A stretch of DNA of 64,000 nucleotides from Xylanimonas protaetiae (GCF_004135385.1 NZ_CP035493.1:2356001-2420000); one strand, 5' to 3'; numbered from the stretch's first letter, positions 23,406-31,122 are shown. The notes: generated by a model not told the origin, from the sequence alone. Made by a program: numbers and translations.

Positions 23406-25351
23406 AGGGTCACCGCGTCGGGCGTCGTGAGCTCGGCGCGCAGCATCCCGGCGCGGTTGTAGCGACGGCCGTCGCGGGTCTGGTTCACCTTGCGCACGGG
23501 CAAACCGTGGTCGCGCAGGAGACGGCCCAGGGATTCGGCCGTGAGGTTGCCGTACGTCGTGGGGAACGCCTCGCGCAGCATCCCGGCCATGTCGTCGCAC
23601 CACAGACGGTCAACCGTCGTCGGCCACAGCGCGGCGAGGTGCTCCACTACGCTCCCGGCCTGCTCGACGTCGGCGGGCAGCGTCGGGCGCTCGACACCCT
23701 CACGGGCGGCCAGGGCGCGCCGTACGACTGCCTCGGCGTCCTCGGGGGAGACGAACGCGGCCCGCACGATCTGCGGGTCATCACTGTCACCCTTCAGCCA
23801 GCCGGTGCCGACGTCCGAGCGACCAAAGACGGTGGGCCGGTATCCGGCCTTGTAGCTCGACGTGCCGAGCGTCATGTCTGTGCTGTCGGAGTCCATGAGC
23901 CGCAGCGCGAACCGGAGTTGGACGTTGGAGCGGATCGGCGTCGGCAGGCTCACGGAGTCGGGCCGCTGCGTGCCCACCCACACGTGCACGCCGACAGCGC
24001 GGCCGCGGCGCACGAGGTCGGCCGTCAGCTCTGCGAGCTCGGCGCCGCGGGCCTTGTCCTCGAACGGGACTTGGGACTCGTCCACGAGCAGCAGCACGGG
24101 CCGTAGGCGCGGGTCCGCGGTCGCCAGCTCGTCGGTCACCTTCACGACGTTGGGCATGGCGCGCAGGATCTTGTACCGGCGCCGCATGTCGGCCTGTAGG
24201 CCGCGCAGCGTGGCGGCCACGGTGTCGAGGTCCTCGGGCTCGTCTCCGGCCACGTACGTGGTGCACAGGGGCGCCAGCGCGCCGAAGTCGCCGCCGCCCT
24301 TGCCGTCGATGATGTGCAGCGACGCGCGCGGGTCCAGGGCGAACGCGAGGGCCACCAGGCGCAGCCACGCGCTCTTGCCCGAGCCGGGCACACCGCCGCA
24401 GACGCCGTGGACGCCTGCGAGGGTCACGGAGACCTGACGCCCGAGCTGGTCCACGCCGACGACGACGGGCCGGAACACGTTGACCTCACCCGAGCGCAGC
24501 AGCGGCCACGGGCGCGGCTTCACGGGACGGTCCAGCGCCCACACGATCAAGCGGGCCTCGTGCACCTCGGGCGCCGGTTCCAGCCACAGGCACGACAGCG
24601 GGCGGCGCAGCGCGGCCGCGAGCTGGGACCGCTTGGCGATCACGGCGGCCGCGGGCACGGGCAGGTCAACGGCGGCCCGGGAGGCGGCGCCGTCGCGGGT
24701 GACGTCCTCGGGGAACCGCACGGCGTCGGCGCGCAGGTTCGGCACCCCGCACGCGGCGAGGGCCTCGCGCAGCACGGGGAACGACAGCGGGGGCGATTCC
24801 ACGACGTCGGCGGCGTGCTTGGTCACGGGCACGCGGGCCGCGCGGGCCTCGGCGACGCCGAGCAGCGCCACGAGGGCGGCCACGGCGGCGGCGTGCAGGG
24901 CCGGGCCGGTCATGAGCCAGCCGACGACGGCGCCCACGAGCAGCACCACCAGAGGCAGCCCGAGCAGCATCCGGCGGCGGGCCAGCATGTCGCGGCGGTG
25001 CTCCACGAGCTGCACGAGCCGGGCGGGGTCGTTGGCGGCCGCGCGGCGGGCGGTCACGTAGTCGGGGCGGCCGTCGAGGTCGAGGGCGAACACGGCGCCC
25101 GCTCGCACGGCGCGCCAGGCGCCACGAGGTGCCAGCGTCACCAGGCGCAGCCCGTAGGCGGGCACGCGCACGAGGTGGAAGGCGGCCGCGTGCGCGGCAT
25201 ACGACGACGCCCAGCGGGCGCCCGCCGTCGCCGTGGCGGCGTCGGTGAGCACCTTGGGCAGTACGGGGCGGTGGATGCGGCGCGGCGCGCTCGGCGCGGC
25301 AGGCGCGGCGGCCGCGAGGGACTCGCGCGCGATAGGTTCTGCGATAGCCAC
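23402..25351 (-). CDS. traB: FtsK/SpoIIIE-like conjugative DNA translocase (TraB type)
   Basis: 649 aa. GTG at 25351 is seven bases after AGGAGG. Two membrane helices (about residues 135-180) are followed by the motor: Walker A GGVPGSGKSAWL near residue 320, HIIDGKGGGDFG, Walker B VLLLVDESQVPFEDKARG near residue 420, and WVGTQRPDSVSLPTPIRSN. The C-terminal 60 residues (ESLGRLLRDHGLPVRKVNQT) look like a winged-helix sequence-reading domain. In AICEs one such protein moves double-stranded DNA between cells, reading short repeats in a clt locus. It is the only transfer motor in the element. Confidence 0.88.
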   Translation of the reverse strand: MAIAEPIARESLAAAAPAAPSAPRRIHRPVLPKVLTDAATATAGARWASSYAAHAAAFHLVRVPAYGLRLVTLAPRGAWRAVRAGAVFALDLDGRPDYVTARRAAANDPARLVQLVEHRRDMLARRRMLLGLPLVVLLVGAVVGWLMTGPALHAAAVAALVALLGVAEARAARVPVTKHAADVVESPPLSFPVLREALAACGVPNLRADAVRFPEDVTRDGAASRAAVDLPVPAAAVIAKRSQLAAALRRPLSCLWLEPAPEVHEARLIVWALDRPVKPRPWPLLRSGEVNVFRPVVVGVDQLGRQVSVTLAGVHGVCGGVPGSGKSAWLRLVALAFALDPRASLHIIDGKGGGDFGALAPLCTTYVAGDEPEDLDTVAATLRGLQADMRRRYKILRAMPNVVKVTDELATADPRLRPVLLLVDESQVPFEDKARGAELAELTADLVRRGRAVGVHVWVGTQRPDSVSLPTPIRSNVQLRFALRLMDSDSTDMTLGTSSYKAGYRPTVFGRSDVGTGWLKGDSDDPQIVRAAFVSPEDAEAVVRRALAAREGVERPTLPADVEQAGSVVEHLAALWPTTVDRLWCDDMAGMLREAFPTTYGNLTAESLGRLLRDHGLPVRKVNQTRDGRRYNRAGMLRAELTTPDAVTL

Positions 25352-25380
25352 GGACAGACCTCCTGTGTCTGTTCTGGTCA

Positions 25381-25415
25381 GGCCCCGGGCCGGTGTTGAC
25401 GCACCGCCCGGGGCC
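25381..25415 (-). terminator. Hairpin in the traB leader
   Basis: GGCCCCGGG and CCCGGGGCC form the base and GGTG/CACC extends it, with a loop of about six bases. No T-run on the minus strand, so it may control leader folding rather than termination. Confidence 0.45.
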
Positions 25416-25498
25416 GTTCTGTTGTCTGTGCTGGTCAACCTACGCCCAACGTCCCACAAGGGCACTAGAGGGCTGCTAAGGGTTGTCCAGGTGATGTA

Positions 25499-25542
25499 CC
25501 GCGGACCAGCGTGACCATGTGCGGTCATCCGCTGGCCCGCGG
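25499..25542 (-). terminator. Terminator of the recombinase operon
   Basis: CCGCGGACCAGCGTGACC pairs with GGTCATCCGCTGGCCCGCGG with few mismatches, directly after the stop at 25552. It separates the recombinase operon from traB. Confidence 0.6.
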
Positions 25543-25551
25543 CGGCCTGGC

Positions 25552-26811
25552 TCAGTTCCAGCGGGCGCCCGCCGGTCGCGGGCTGCGGGTGGTGGCCCGG
25601 GCGAGGTCCACCACGGCGGCGCGTAGGCGGTCGTCGCCCACCTCGACGTAGCGGCGGGTCGTCTCGGGCTTGGAGTGCCCGAGCAGGGACTGCACGACGA
25701 ACACGTCTCGGCTCATCGCGTAGGTGCGCGTCGCGAACCGATGCCGCAGGGCGTGCATGGTCACCCCGGGCGGGAGCAGCCTGCGCACGAGCTTGGACAC
25801 GTAGTCCGGGGTCAGGTGCGCCCCCGACGGGGAGGGGAACGCCCACCCGTCGGGCAGACCGCGCAGCTCGGCCGCGAGCTCGTCGGGCAGAGGCATCACG
25901 CGGCGGCGGGCGCCCTTGCCGAGCACGACCAGGGACCACCCGTCGTCGTGGCGCACCAGGTCGCGGGAGTGCACCTGCGAGACCTCGGCACACCGCAGCC
26001 CGATCTCCGCGGCCAGGCGCACCATGAGCCGCTCACGGGGCGTGGCGGTGAGCACCGCGAAGTGCACGGCCGTCTCGGACGCCGGGTGCGGCAGGGGCGC
26101 GGTGGTAGCGATCTTCGGCAGCTTGGCGGCCGGGTCTTCTGTGACGTGCCCGGCCTCGGCGGCCCAGCCGTAGAACGAGCGGAACGCGGACCGGCACCCG
26201 CGGCGCGTCTCGTTGGACCAGCGGGCGCGGTCGGCCATGAACTCGGTCAGGTCGGACCGCGTCAGGGTGAAGGGGTCGCGGTGCGGGACCGTGCGGGACA
26301 GGTTGCGCAGGTGGTAGTCCCAGGTACGAAGGGTGCGAGTCGACAGGCCGCGGGCCCGCTGCTCGACGCGCCAGGCGGCCAGCGGCCCCTCCCACACGCC
26401 GGGAGTCCACAGGGGCAACGGCCCGTGAGCCCCCACGGGCCGGGCCTGACGTCGGGCCACGGGGCGGCCGCCGTTGGCGCCGTCGAGGTACAGCGCGGGG
26501 GACTGTGCGACGTGCCCGGCGCCCTCGGCCCAGGCGTAGAACGTGCGCAGCGCCGACCGGTGGCTGTACGCGCTGGCCGAGGTCCCGGCGTGCGCTGCCA
26601 CGAACGTAGCCAGGTCGTCGTGCACGACCGACCAGGGGTCGTCGGCCTCGACGTCGCGGGCGAACGCGCGCACGTACTTGCACCGGGCGGCGATGGTGGA
26701 CTCTGCCCGGCCGTCCGCTCGCATGGCGGCGGACCAGGCGTCCAGGGCGGCGCGCCACGTCGGCGCGAGCTCGCGGGGCGTCGTACGCCTGCGGCGCGCG
26801 GCCGCGCTCAC
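25552..26811 (-). CDS. Tyrosine recombinase with two tandem core-binding domains
   Basis: 419 aa, GTG at 26811 overlapping the upstream stop as GTGA. Two SAM-like core-binding domains occur in tandem: residues about 10-110 (LDAWSAAMRADGRAESTIAA, RSALRTFYAWAEGAGHV) and about 145-240 (LAAWRVEQRARGLSTRTLRT, RSAFRSFYGWAAEAGHV). The catalytic domain is complete: GLRCAEVSQV (Arg), GKGARRRVMPLP (Lys), HALRHRF (His/Arg), LLGHSKPETTRRYVEV (His and Tyr). Phage-type recombinases normally have one such domain. It probably acts on DNA, but its site is unknown. It is last of four coupled genes. Confidence 0.8.
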   Translation of the reverse strand: MSAAARRRRTTPRELAPTWRAALDAWSAAMRADGRAESTIAARCKYVRAFARDVEADDPWSVVHDDLATFVAAHAGTSASAYSHRSALRTFYAWAEGAGHVAQSPALYLDGANGGRPVARRQARPVGAHGPLPLWTPGVWEGPLAAWRVEQRARGLSTRTLRTWDYHLRNLSRTVPHRDPFTLTRSDLTEFMADRARWSNETRRGCRSAFRSFYGWAAEAGHVTEDPAAKLPKIATTAPLPHPASETAVHFAVLTATPRERLMVRLAAEIGLRCAEVSQVHSRDLVRHDDGWSLVVLGKGARRRVMPLPDELAAELRGLPDGWAFPSPSGAHLTPDYVSKLVRRLLPPGVTMHALRHRFATRTYAMSRDVFVVQSLLGHSKPETTRRYVEVGDDRLRAAVVDLARATTRSPRPAGARWN

Positions 26812-27293
26812 AGGTGCACCGCCACGGCGTCGACGGCGGGTGCGGTAGCGGCCGCGGAGCCCACGAGGGCGCGCAGCGTGTCCAGCGTGGCCCGCTGCAC
26901 CGCGGCGAGGGCCGACAGGTGAGCCGACCAGGCGCCCGCGGTAGGCGCCCGCAACGGGCCGACCTGAGCCTCTGTCGTGAACCACAGGGCCGCGGGCATG
27001 GCGGCCAGCCCGGCGACGTCGAGCGCGAGCAGCTTGGCCACCTCGCGCGGGGGCGGCACGGGCCCGAGCAGGCGCGGCCGCTTCCTGGCGCGTGCGACGG
27101 CCGCGCCCGCGACCTCGTGCGCCCTCGTGGTCACGGCGTCGAGCTCGGCGAGGTAGGCGAGCCACGCGGGCACCGTGTCGGAGCGCAGCGGGCCGACCTC
27201 GGCCTCGGCGCGGTCCCACATGCCAGCGACGGTGCGCGCTCGTCGGGCTCGGTCGGCGTCGTCTGCGGGGCTCGAGTTGCTGGGGGCGGTCAC
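26808..27293 (-). CDS. Hypothetical protein with internal duplication
   Basis: 161 aa, GTG at 27293 (GTGA overlap). Two related halves: AEAEVGPLRSDTVPAWLAYL at about residues 30-49 and TEAQVGPLRAPTAGAWSAHL at about residues 108-127, each followed by a helical segment. Between them is a basic/Pro linker (RARKRPRLLGPVPPPREVAK). It resembles no family I know. Coupling to recombinase genes on both sides suggests it acts with them, for example as an adaptor or directionality factor. Confidence 0.55.
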   Translation of the reverse strand: MTAPSNSSPADDADRARRARTVAGMWDRAEAEVGPLRSDTVPAWLAYLAELDAVTTRAHEVAGAAVARARKRPRLLGPVPPPREVAKLLALDVAGLAAMPAALWFTTEAQVGPLRAPTAGAWSAHLSALAAVQRATLDTLRALVGSAAATAPAVDAVAVHL

Positions 27294-27943
27294 TGGCGGT
27301 CTCCGGTCGTGGTGAGGGCGTCGAGACGCTCGGCGAGCCGGGCGTCTGCGTCGGGGGTGGTGCGGCCTGCGGGGGTGCTCGGCCTGACGCCGAGACGGGC
27401 CGCGACGTCGGCGGGCGATCCGCCGGCGGAGTAGGCGAGAGCGGCCGAAACGCGCCGCAGGTCGTGCCAGACGACCCGGGGCCGCCCGGCGGCGGCCGCG
27501 GCCCGGGACAGGAGCCGGGTGCGTCGTAGCGACGTCAGCGGGCGCCCGTCCGGTGCGGCGAACACGAGCGCGTTGTCTGCCCGGTTCGGCACGGCGGCCA
27601 GGTGTGCGGCGAGCAGCTCGCCAACCGTGCGCGGCAGGTGCACCGGGCGCGGGCGGCGCTGCGTCCTGGCCGGGCGGGTGGTCACGTCGGCGCCCGGGCG
27701 CTCGTGCACCTCGTCGCAGACCACGAGCAGCGGGCGCCGCAGCGTGCCCGTGTCGTCGCGCGCGAGGCTCACGTCATGGCGACGCAGGGCGAACACCTCA
27801 GCGGAGCGCAGGCCCGCCCACGCGCACAGGTGCACCGCTACGGCGTACCGCGGCGGCATGTGGGCACCGATCGCGGCGACGTCGGCGAGCGTGAGGGCCG
27901 AAGGCTCAGGGGCGGTCCGGGGCGGGCGCGGCCCGGGCATCAC
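27290..27943 (-). CDS. Integrase-like catalytic domain lacking the nucleophile
   Basis: 217 aa, GTG at 27943 (GTGA overlap with int). It aligns to the catalytic domain of the neighbouring int: AHMPPRYAVAVHLCAWAGLR here against EHMPPRYAAAVHVAAWSALR. The first Arg and the HDLRR box remain, but the LGH box reads LGV and the catalytic Tyr segment is deleted (IYQH replaced by a Pro/Thr stretch). No N-terminal DNA-binding domains. Probably an inactive paralogue kept as a partner or regulator; recent decay is the alternative. Confidence 0.65.
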   Translation of the reverse strand: MMPGPRPPRTAPEPSALTLADVAAIGAHMPPRYAVAVHLCAWAGLRSAEVFALRRHDVSLARDDTGTLRRPLLVVCDEVHERPGADVTTRPARTQRRPRPVHLPRTVGELLAAHLAAVPNRADNALVFAAPDGRPLTSLRRTRLLSRAAAAAGRPRVVWHDLRRVSAALAYSAGGSPADVAARLGVRPSTPAGRTTPDADARLAERLDALTTTGDRQ

Positions 27944-29328
27944 AGGGCCCCGTCCAGGTGCAGGGCGTCCAGGCGCGCGGCGAGCCGCTCGTCAGAGTCC
28001 GACACGGCGTGTTGGTAGATCATCGCGGCGCGCACGGTGGAGTGCCCGAGGCGGGCTTGCAGCTCGGCGAGCGTTGCGCCGGTGCGCGCGGCCCACGTTG
28101 CGCCGGTGTGGCGCAGGTCGTGCCAGCGCAGATCCTCACGCCCGGCGGCCTTGCGCGCCCGCGTGAAGAACGCTTGACGCCCGGACCCGGGCAGCGGGCG
28201 CCCGGTGGCGGTGCAGAACACCAGGGCATCGGCGCCGCCGCCGGTGAACGTGTCCAGGTGGGCGGCCAGATGCTCGGCGGCGACCCGCGGCAGGTGCACG
28301 GTGCGCTGCGAGCCGCGCGTCTTGGTGGGCCCGAACGTGGGCGGCTGGCCCTTGAGCTCGATGAGCCCGCGGGTCACGCTGAGCACCGCGCCGACCACGG
28401 CGCCGGCCTCGTCACGCTTCACGGTCACGTCCTGGCGGCGCAGCGCGAACAGTTCGCCAGCGCGCAGCGCCGACCACGCGGCGACGTGTACCGCGGCCGC
28501 GTACCGCGGCGGCATGTGCTCGGCGATGGTGTCCACCTGGGCGAGTGTGGCGGGCTTGCGCTCGGCGGCCGCGGCCCGGCCAGCGCCGGGCACGTTGCAC
28601 GGGTTGACCACGAGCAGCCCTTCACGCACCGCGGCGTTGCAGACCACGCGCACCAGCCCGTACGCCTGAGCGCCCGTGGTGCGCCCGGCGTCGCGCGCTG
28701 CGACACCGGCCAGCGAGGGCAGCCCGGGGGCGCCGTCAGCGCGCCAGGCGTCGAGCACGGCCGGGCTCAGGCGACCGGTCGGCGCGACGTCGAGCCCGGC
28801 GCCGCGTGCCCACGCCCGGGCGGCCTGGGCGTCGGTGCGCCGTGCCATCGTCGCGGCCCGCTTGGAGCGGGTCGCCATGGTGGCCCGCGCGGTGGCGACC
28901 ACGGCGGCGTGCCAGTCGGCGACGCGGGCGGGGGTGAGCGCGCGTAGTTCCATCGCCCCGAGGTCGATCGTGCGGCGGTTGGCGCCGGGCTCGTCCAGGC
29001 GGGCGCACACGTAGGTGCTCAGGTGGTGGGCGTAGAGCTGCACCGTGCGCGGGGCGAGGTCCGAGCGCCGGGCGAGCCAGCGGGCGGCGTAGTCGCCGAG
29101 CGTCTCGGACCCCAGGTCGGGTGCCCGGTAGGTGCCGCGGTGCATGTCGGCCAGCACGACGGCCACGGCGCCGTCTGCCTCCGCGCGCGTGGCGTACGTT
29201 CCCAGCGTGTGCCGCTGGTCGTCGGCGTCGGTGTAGCGGGCCTGCCAGCGGCCCGAGGGAAGGCGGCGAACGGAGCCGCTCACGCGGCGTTGCGGGCGCC
29301 GACGTCGGCGCGGTTGGGGCTCGGTCAT
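27940..29328 (-). CDS. int: Site-specific tyrosine integrase
   Basis: 462 aa, ATG at 29328 behind GGGAG. A basic AP2/arm-type N-terminal domain (SGSVRRLPSGRWQARYTDAD) is followed by the core-binding domain with an unusually long insertion (about residues 135-215). The catalytic domain has SALRAGELFALR (Arg), KTRGSQRTVHLP, HDLRHTGATWAART (His/Arg), LGHSTVRAAMIYQHA (His, Tyr). It lies next to attR at tRNA-Gly, as expected for the enzyme that integrated the element. An arm-type site 46 bases upstream of the start could allow autoregulation. Confidence 0.9.
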   Translation of the reverse strand: MTEPQPRRRRRPQRRVSGSVRRLPSGRWQARYTDADDQRHTLGTYATRAEADGAVAVVLADMHRGTYRAPDLGSETLGDYAARWLARRSDLAPRTVQLYAHHLSTYVCARLDEPGANRRTIDLGAMELRALTPARVADWHAAVVATARATMATRSKRAATMARRTDAQAARAWARGAGLDVAPTGRLSPAVLDAWRADGAPGLPSLAGVAARDAGRTTGAQAYGLVRVVCNAAVREGLLVVNPCNVPGAGRAAAAERKPATLAQVDTIAEHMPPRYAAAVHVAAWSALRAGELFALRRQDVTVKRDEAGAVVGAVLSVTRGLIELKGQPPTFGPTKTRGSQRTVHLPRVAAEHLAAHLDTFTGGGADALVFCTATGRPLPGSGRQAFFTRARKAAGREDLRWHDLRHTGATWAARTGATLAELQARLGHSTVRAAMIYQHAVSDSDERLAARLDALHLDGAL

Positions 29329-29373
29329 GCGGGTCACTCCCGGGTGCGCGTATCGCCCCGGGCGCGTTACCCG

Positions 29374-29390
29374 GGGCACGTTAGGGCACG
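29374..29390 (+). promoter_or_regulatory. Integrase arm-type site, right
   Basis: GGGCACGTTAGGGCACG, the third copy of the direct-repeat pattern found at the left end. It is 116 bases from the attR core (112 for the nearest left site), so the two ends are nearly symmetric. Confidence 0.6.
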
Positions 29391-29496
29391 CCGAAGGGTT
29401 TCGGCCTCCCTCGTGGCGGCCCCTACCGGGGGCGATACGCACCACGACCTTGCACATCGGCCCAGGTCAGAGAGGGTTTCTCTAGCCTGGGCCGAA

Positions 29497-29570
29497 TGGA
29501 GCGGACGACGGGAATCGAACCCGCGTAATCAGTTTGGAAGACTGAGGCTCTACCATTGAGCTACATCCGC
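29497..29570 (-). tRNA. tRNA-Gly (anticodon UCC), element integration site
   Basis: 5'-GCGGATGTAGCTCAATGGTA opens the gene. The anticodon loop CTTCCAA gives UCC, with stem TCAGT/ACTGA; the T arm GCGGGTTCGATTCCCGT is standard. The 3' end GTCCGC-T-CCA has CCA encoded. The acceptor stem has a U6-G67 wobble. The 3' half is element-derived, since attL carries the chromosomal version with A67. Confidence 0.95.
29498..29540. repeat. attR: 3' part of tRNA-Gly
   Basis: Right copy of the 43-base repeat, inside the intact tRNA gene. With attL it bounds an element of about 13.57 kb. Confidence 0.92.
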
Positions 29571-29682
29571 GCTGGGCTGCCCGATCACCGGGAAGCGCGC
29601 GGGCGCCACACTAGCAAACGCCGGGCCGCGCAGCCGCGCGCCCGGCACCGCCTAGACTGGGGCGCGGCCGCTCAGCGGCCTC

Positions 29683-29756
29683 CGGGGTGTGGCGCAGCTT
29701 GGTAGCGCATCTGCTTTGGGAGCAGAGGGTCGCCCGTTCGAATCGGGTCACCCCGA
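29683..29756 (+). tRNA. tRNA-Pro (anticodon UGG)
   Basis: CGGGGTG pairs with CACCCCG in the acceptor stem, with discriminator A at 29756 and no encoded CCA. The anticodon stem is CTGCT/AGCAG and the loop gives TGG. The T arm is CGGGTTCGAATCGGG-like. It is divergent from tRNA-Gly across 112 bases. Confidence 0.93.
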
Positions 29757-29818
29757 CCGTCGCCCACCTGCACGAACGTGATTCGGTGCAGGTGGGCGAA
29801 CCCGTCGCTCTGCGGATG

Positions 29819-30502
29819 TCACGCCCGACGGCCCGGGTCCTCGAACAGCTCCCAGTGCCCCTCCGACACCACCTCGAGCGTCCCGTCGACCACCCGGATC
29901 GCCGTGCTGTCGTCGATCCCGTAGGCCGGCACGGGCACGCCTTGTGCCCACGCGGCCACGTTGGCCACCGCGGTGTCCTCCATCGCGGGGTGGTCCAGGT
30001 GGGGGTAGATGGCGATGTCGACGAGCCCCAGCGGCGTCTCGGTGCCGGTCGTCGGGACAGGACGATCGTTGTAGTTCTCGCCGAAGCTCGCCGTGACGGC
30101 CATGCTGCCAGCGCTCGTCCCCACCCACACGGCGTCGTCGTCGAGCGTGGGCATGAGGTCGGCGAACCCGGACTCGCGCAGCCACCTGCACAGGTACATG
30201 GGGTCGCCGCCGCCGACCAGGAGCACGTCGGTCTCGCGGACGCGCGGGACCCAGGCGTCCGCGGCGATGCTCGGCAGCGCGGTGAGCTCGAGCACGCCCA
30301 CCGACTTCCAGCCGTGCGCCGTCAGCCGCTGCGTCGCCCCGGTGATCAGGCCGTAGGCGATGTCCGGGCCCTGGCTGAACCAGTACGCCGCCGTCGGGAT
30401 CACCAGGGCGCTGCACTCGTCGATCGGTTTGCCGAGCAGGTCGACGAGCGCCGCGTGGATGCTCGGGTTGGAGATCCCCGACGAGGTGAGCAGGTACTTC
30501 AC
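29819..30502 (-). CDS. Peptidase E-like (S51 family, type 1 glutamine-amidotransferase fold)
   Basis: 227 aa, GTG at 30502 (MKYLLTSSGISNPSIH). The nucleophile elbow VWVGTSAGSMAV has Ser, as in S51 dipeptidases, preceded by VLLVGGGDPMYLCRWLRESG. Family members cleave Asp-X dipeptides or process cyanophycin. The Glu/His partners are in IYPHLDHPAME. The gene lies just past tRNA-Pro, reading toward it. Confidence 0.85.
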   Translation of the reverse strand: MKYLLTSSGISNPSIHAALVDLLGKPIDECSALVIPTAAYWFSQGPDIAYGLITGATQRLTAHGWKSVGVLELTALPSIAADAWVPRVRETDVLLVGGGDPMYLCRWLRESGFADLMPTLDDDAVWVGTSAGSMAVTASFGENYNDRPVPTTGTETPLGLVDIAIYPHLDHPAMEDTAVANVAAWAQGVPVPAYGIDDSTAIRVVDGTLEVVSEGHWELFEDPGRRA

Positions 30503-30534
30503 GTCGCGCCTCCCGTGACTGACCACGCCCCACG

Positions 30535-30620
30535 CTAGCGAGCCGGCGGCGAGCACGCCCCCGCGGTGCCGCCGATCTCGAAGAGCGCGGCACCGACGAA
30601 CAGGGCGATGGAGCGGGCGG
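30535..30620 (-). pseudogene. Possible YnfA (UPF0060) remnant
   Basis: A short stretch reads RSIALFVGAALFEIGG, which matches the conserved first helix of the YnfA small membrane family. The frame then ends within 10 codons (TAG at 30535). Out of frame, a second piece (VLAAGSLAWGVVSHG) resembles a later helix. The rest of the gene is absent, so this is probably a deletion remnant. Confidence 0.35.
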
Positions 30621-30664
30621 ACGGTCGTTCGGCGGTCGTCCAGGCAGGTGGGATCGGCAGCGGG

Positions 30665-31054
30665 CTAGGCCGGTTCGGCGACGACCTCGACCTTGAACCC
30701 GGCGGAGTCCTCCAGCCAGCCCGCGTAGTGGCCGGGACCGCCGGCATGCGGATAGCGCTCCTGGTAGAGCGGCGTCCACCCGTGCTCCGCGGCGTCGGCC
30801 ATGAGCGCGTCGACCTCGGACGCAGGTCCGGCGTGGAACGCGACGTGGTTCATCCCCGCCCTGCGTCGGTCGTGCACGGGGCTCGACAGGTTCGGCGACG
30901 TCGTCAACGTCAGGTACGCGCCGCCCGCGCTCCACGACTGGCCCGAGGGCCACTCCTGCACCAGCGCGAACCCGAGCCGCCCGAGCAGCCATCCCCACGC
31001 GGAGGCGGTGGAGAGGTCGGCGACCCACAGCTCGACATGATGGAGACCCGGCAC
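30665..31054 (-). CDS. VOC family (glyoxalase/bleomycin resistance-like) protein
   Basis: 129 aa, GTG start. It begins MPGLHHVELWVADLSTASAW and has GMNHVAFHAG and the closing GFKVEVVAEP beta strand. Metal ligands His and Glu are at the standard positions (HVELWV, NHVAFH, FKVEVV). A single-domain vicinal oxygen chelate protein, with no clear substrate. Confidence 0.8.
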   Translation of the reverse strand: MPGLHHVELWVADLSTASAWGWLLGRLGFALVQEWPSGQSWSAGGAYLTLTTSPNLSSPVHDRRRAGMNHVAFHAGPASEVDALMADAAEHGWTPLYQERYPHAGGPGHYAGWLEDSAGFKVEVVAEPA

Positions 31055-31122
31055 GCGCCGATCCTGCAGCCCGGCCTCGCCTGCCGCCGGGAGACACGCC
31101 CGGCCGCCGTCGTCCGCCGCGC

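Larger units (their letters stand above)
25352..25551. promoter_or_regulatory. traB control region
   Basis: 200 bases between the leftward traB gene and the leftward recombinase operon. It holds two copies of TGTCTGTKCTGGTCA (25366-25380 and 25423-25437) flanking a strong hairpin (25381-25415), and a terminator at its right end. The paired repeats suit a repressor of traB. Confidence 0.5.
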
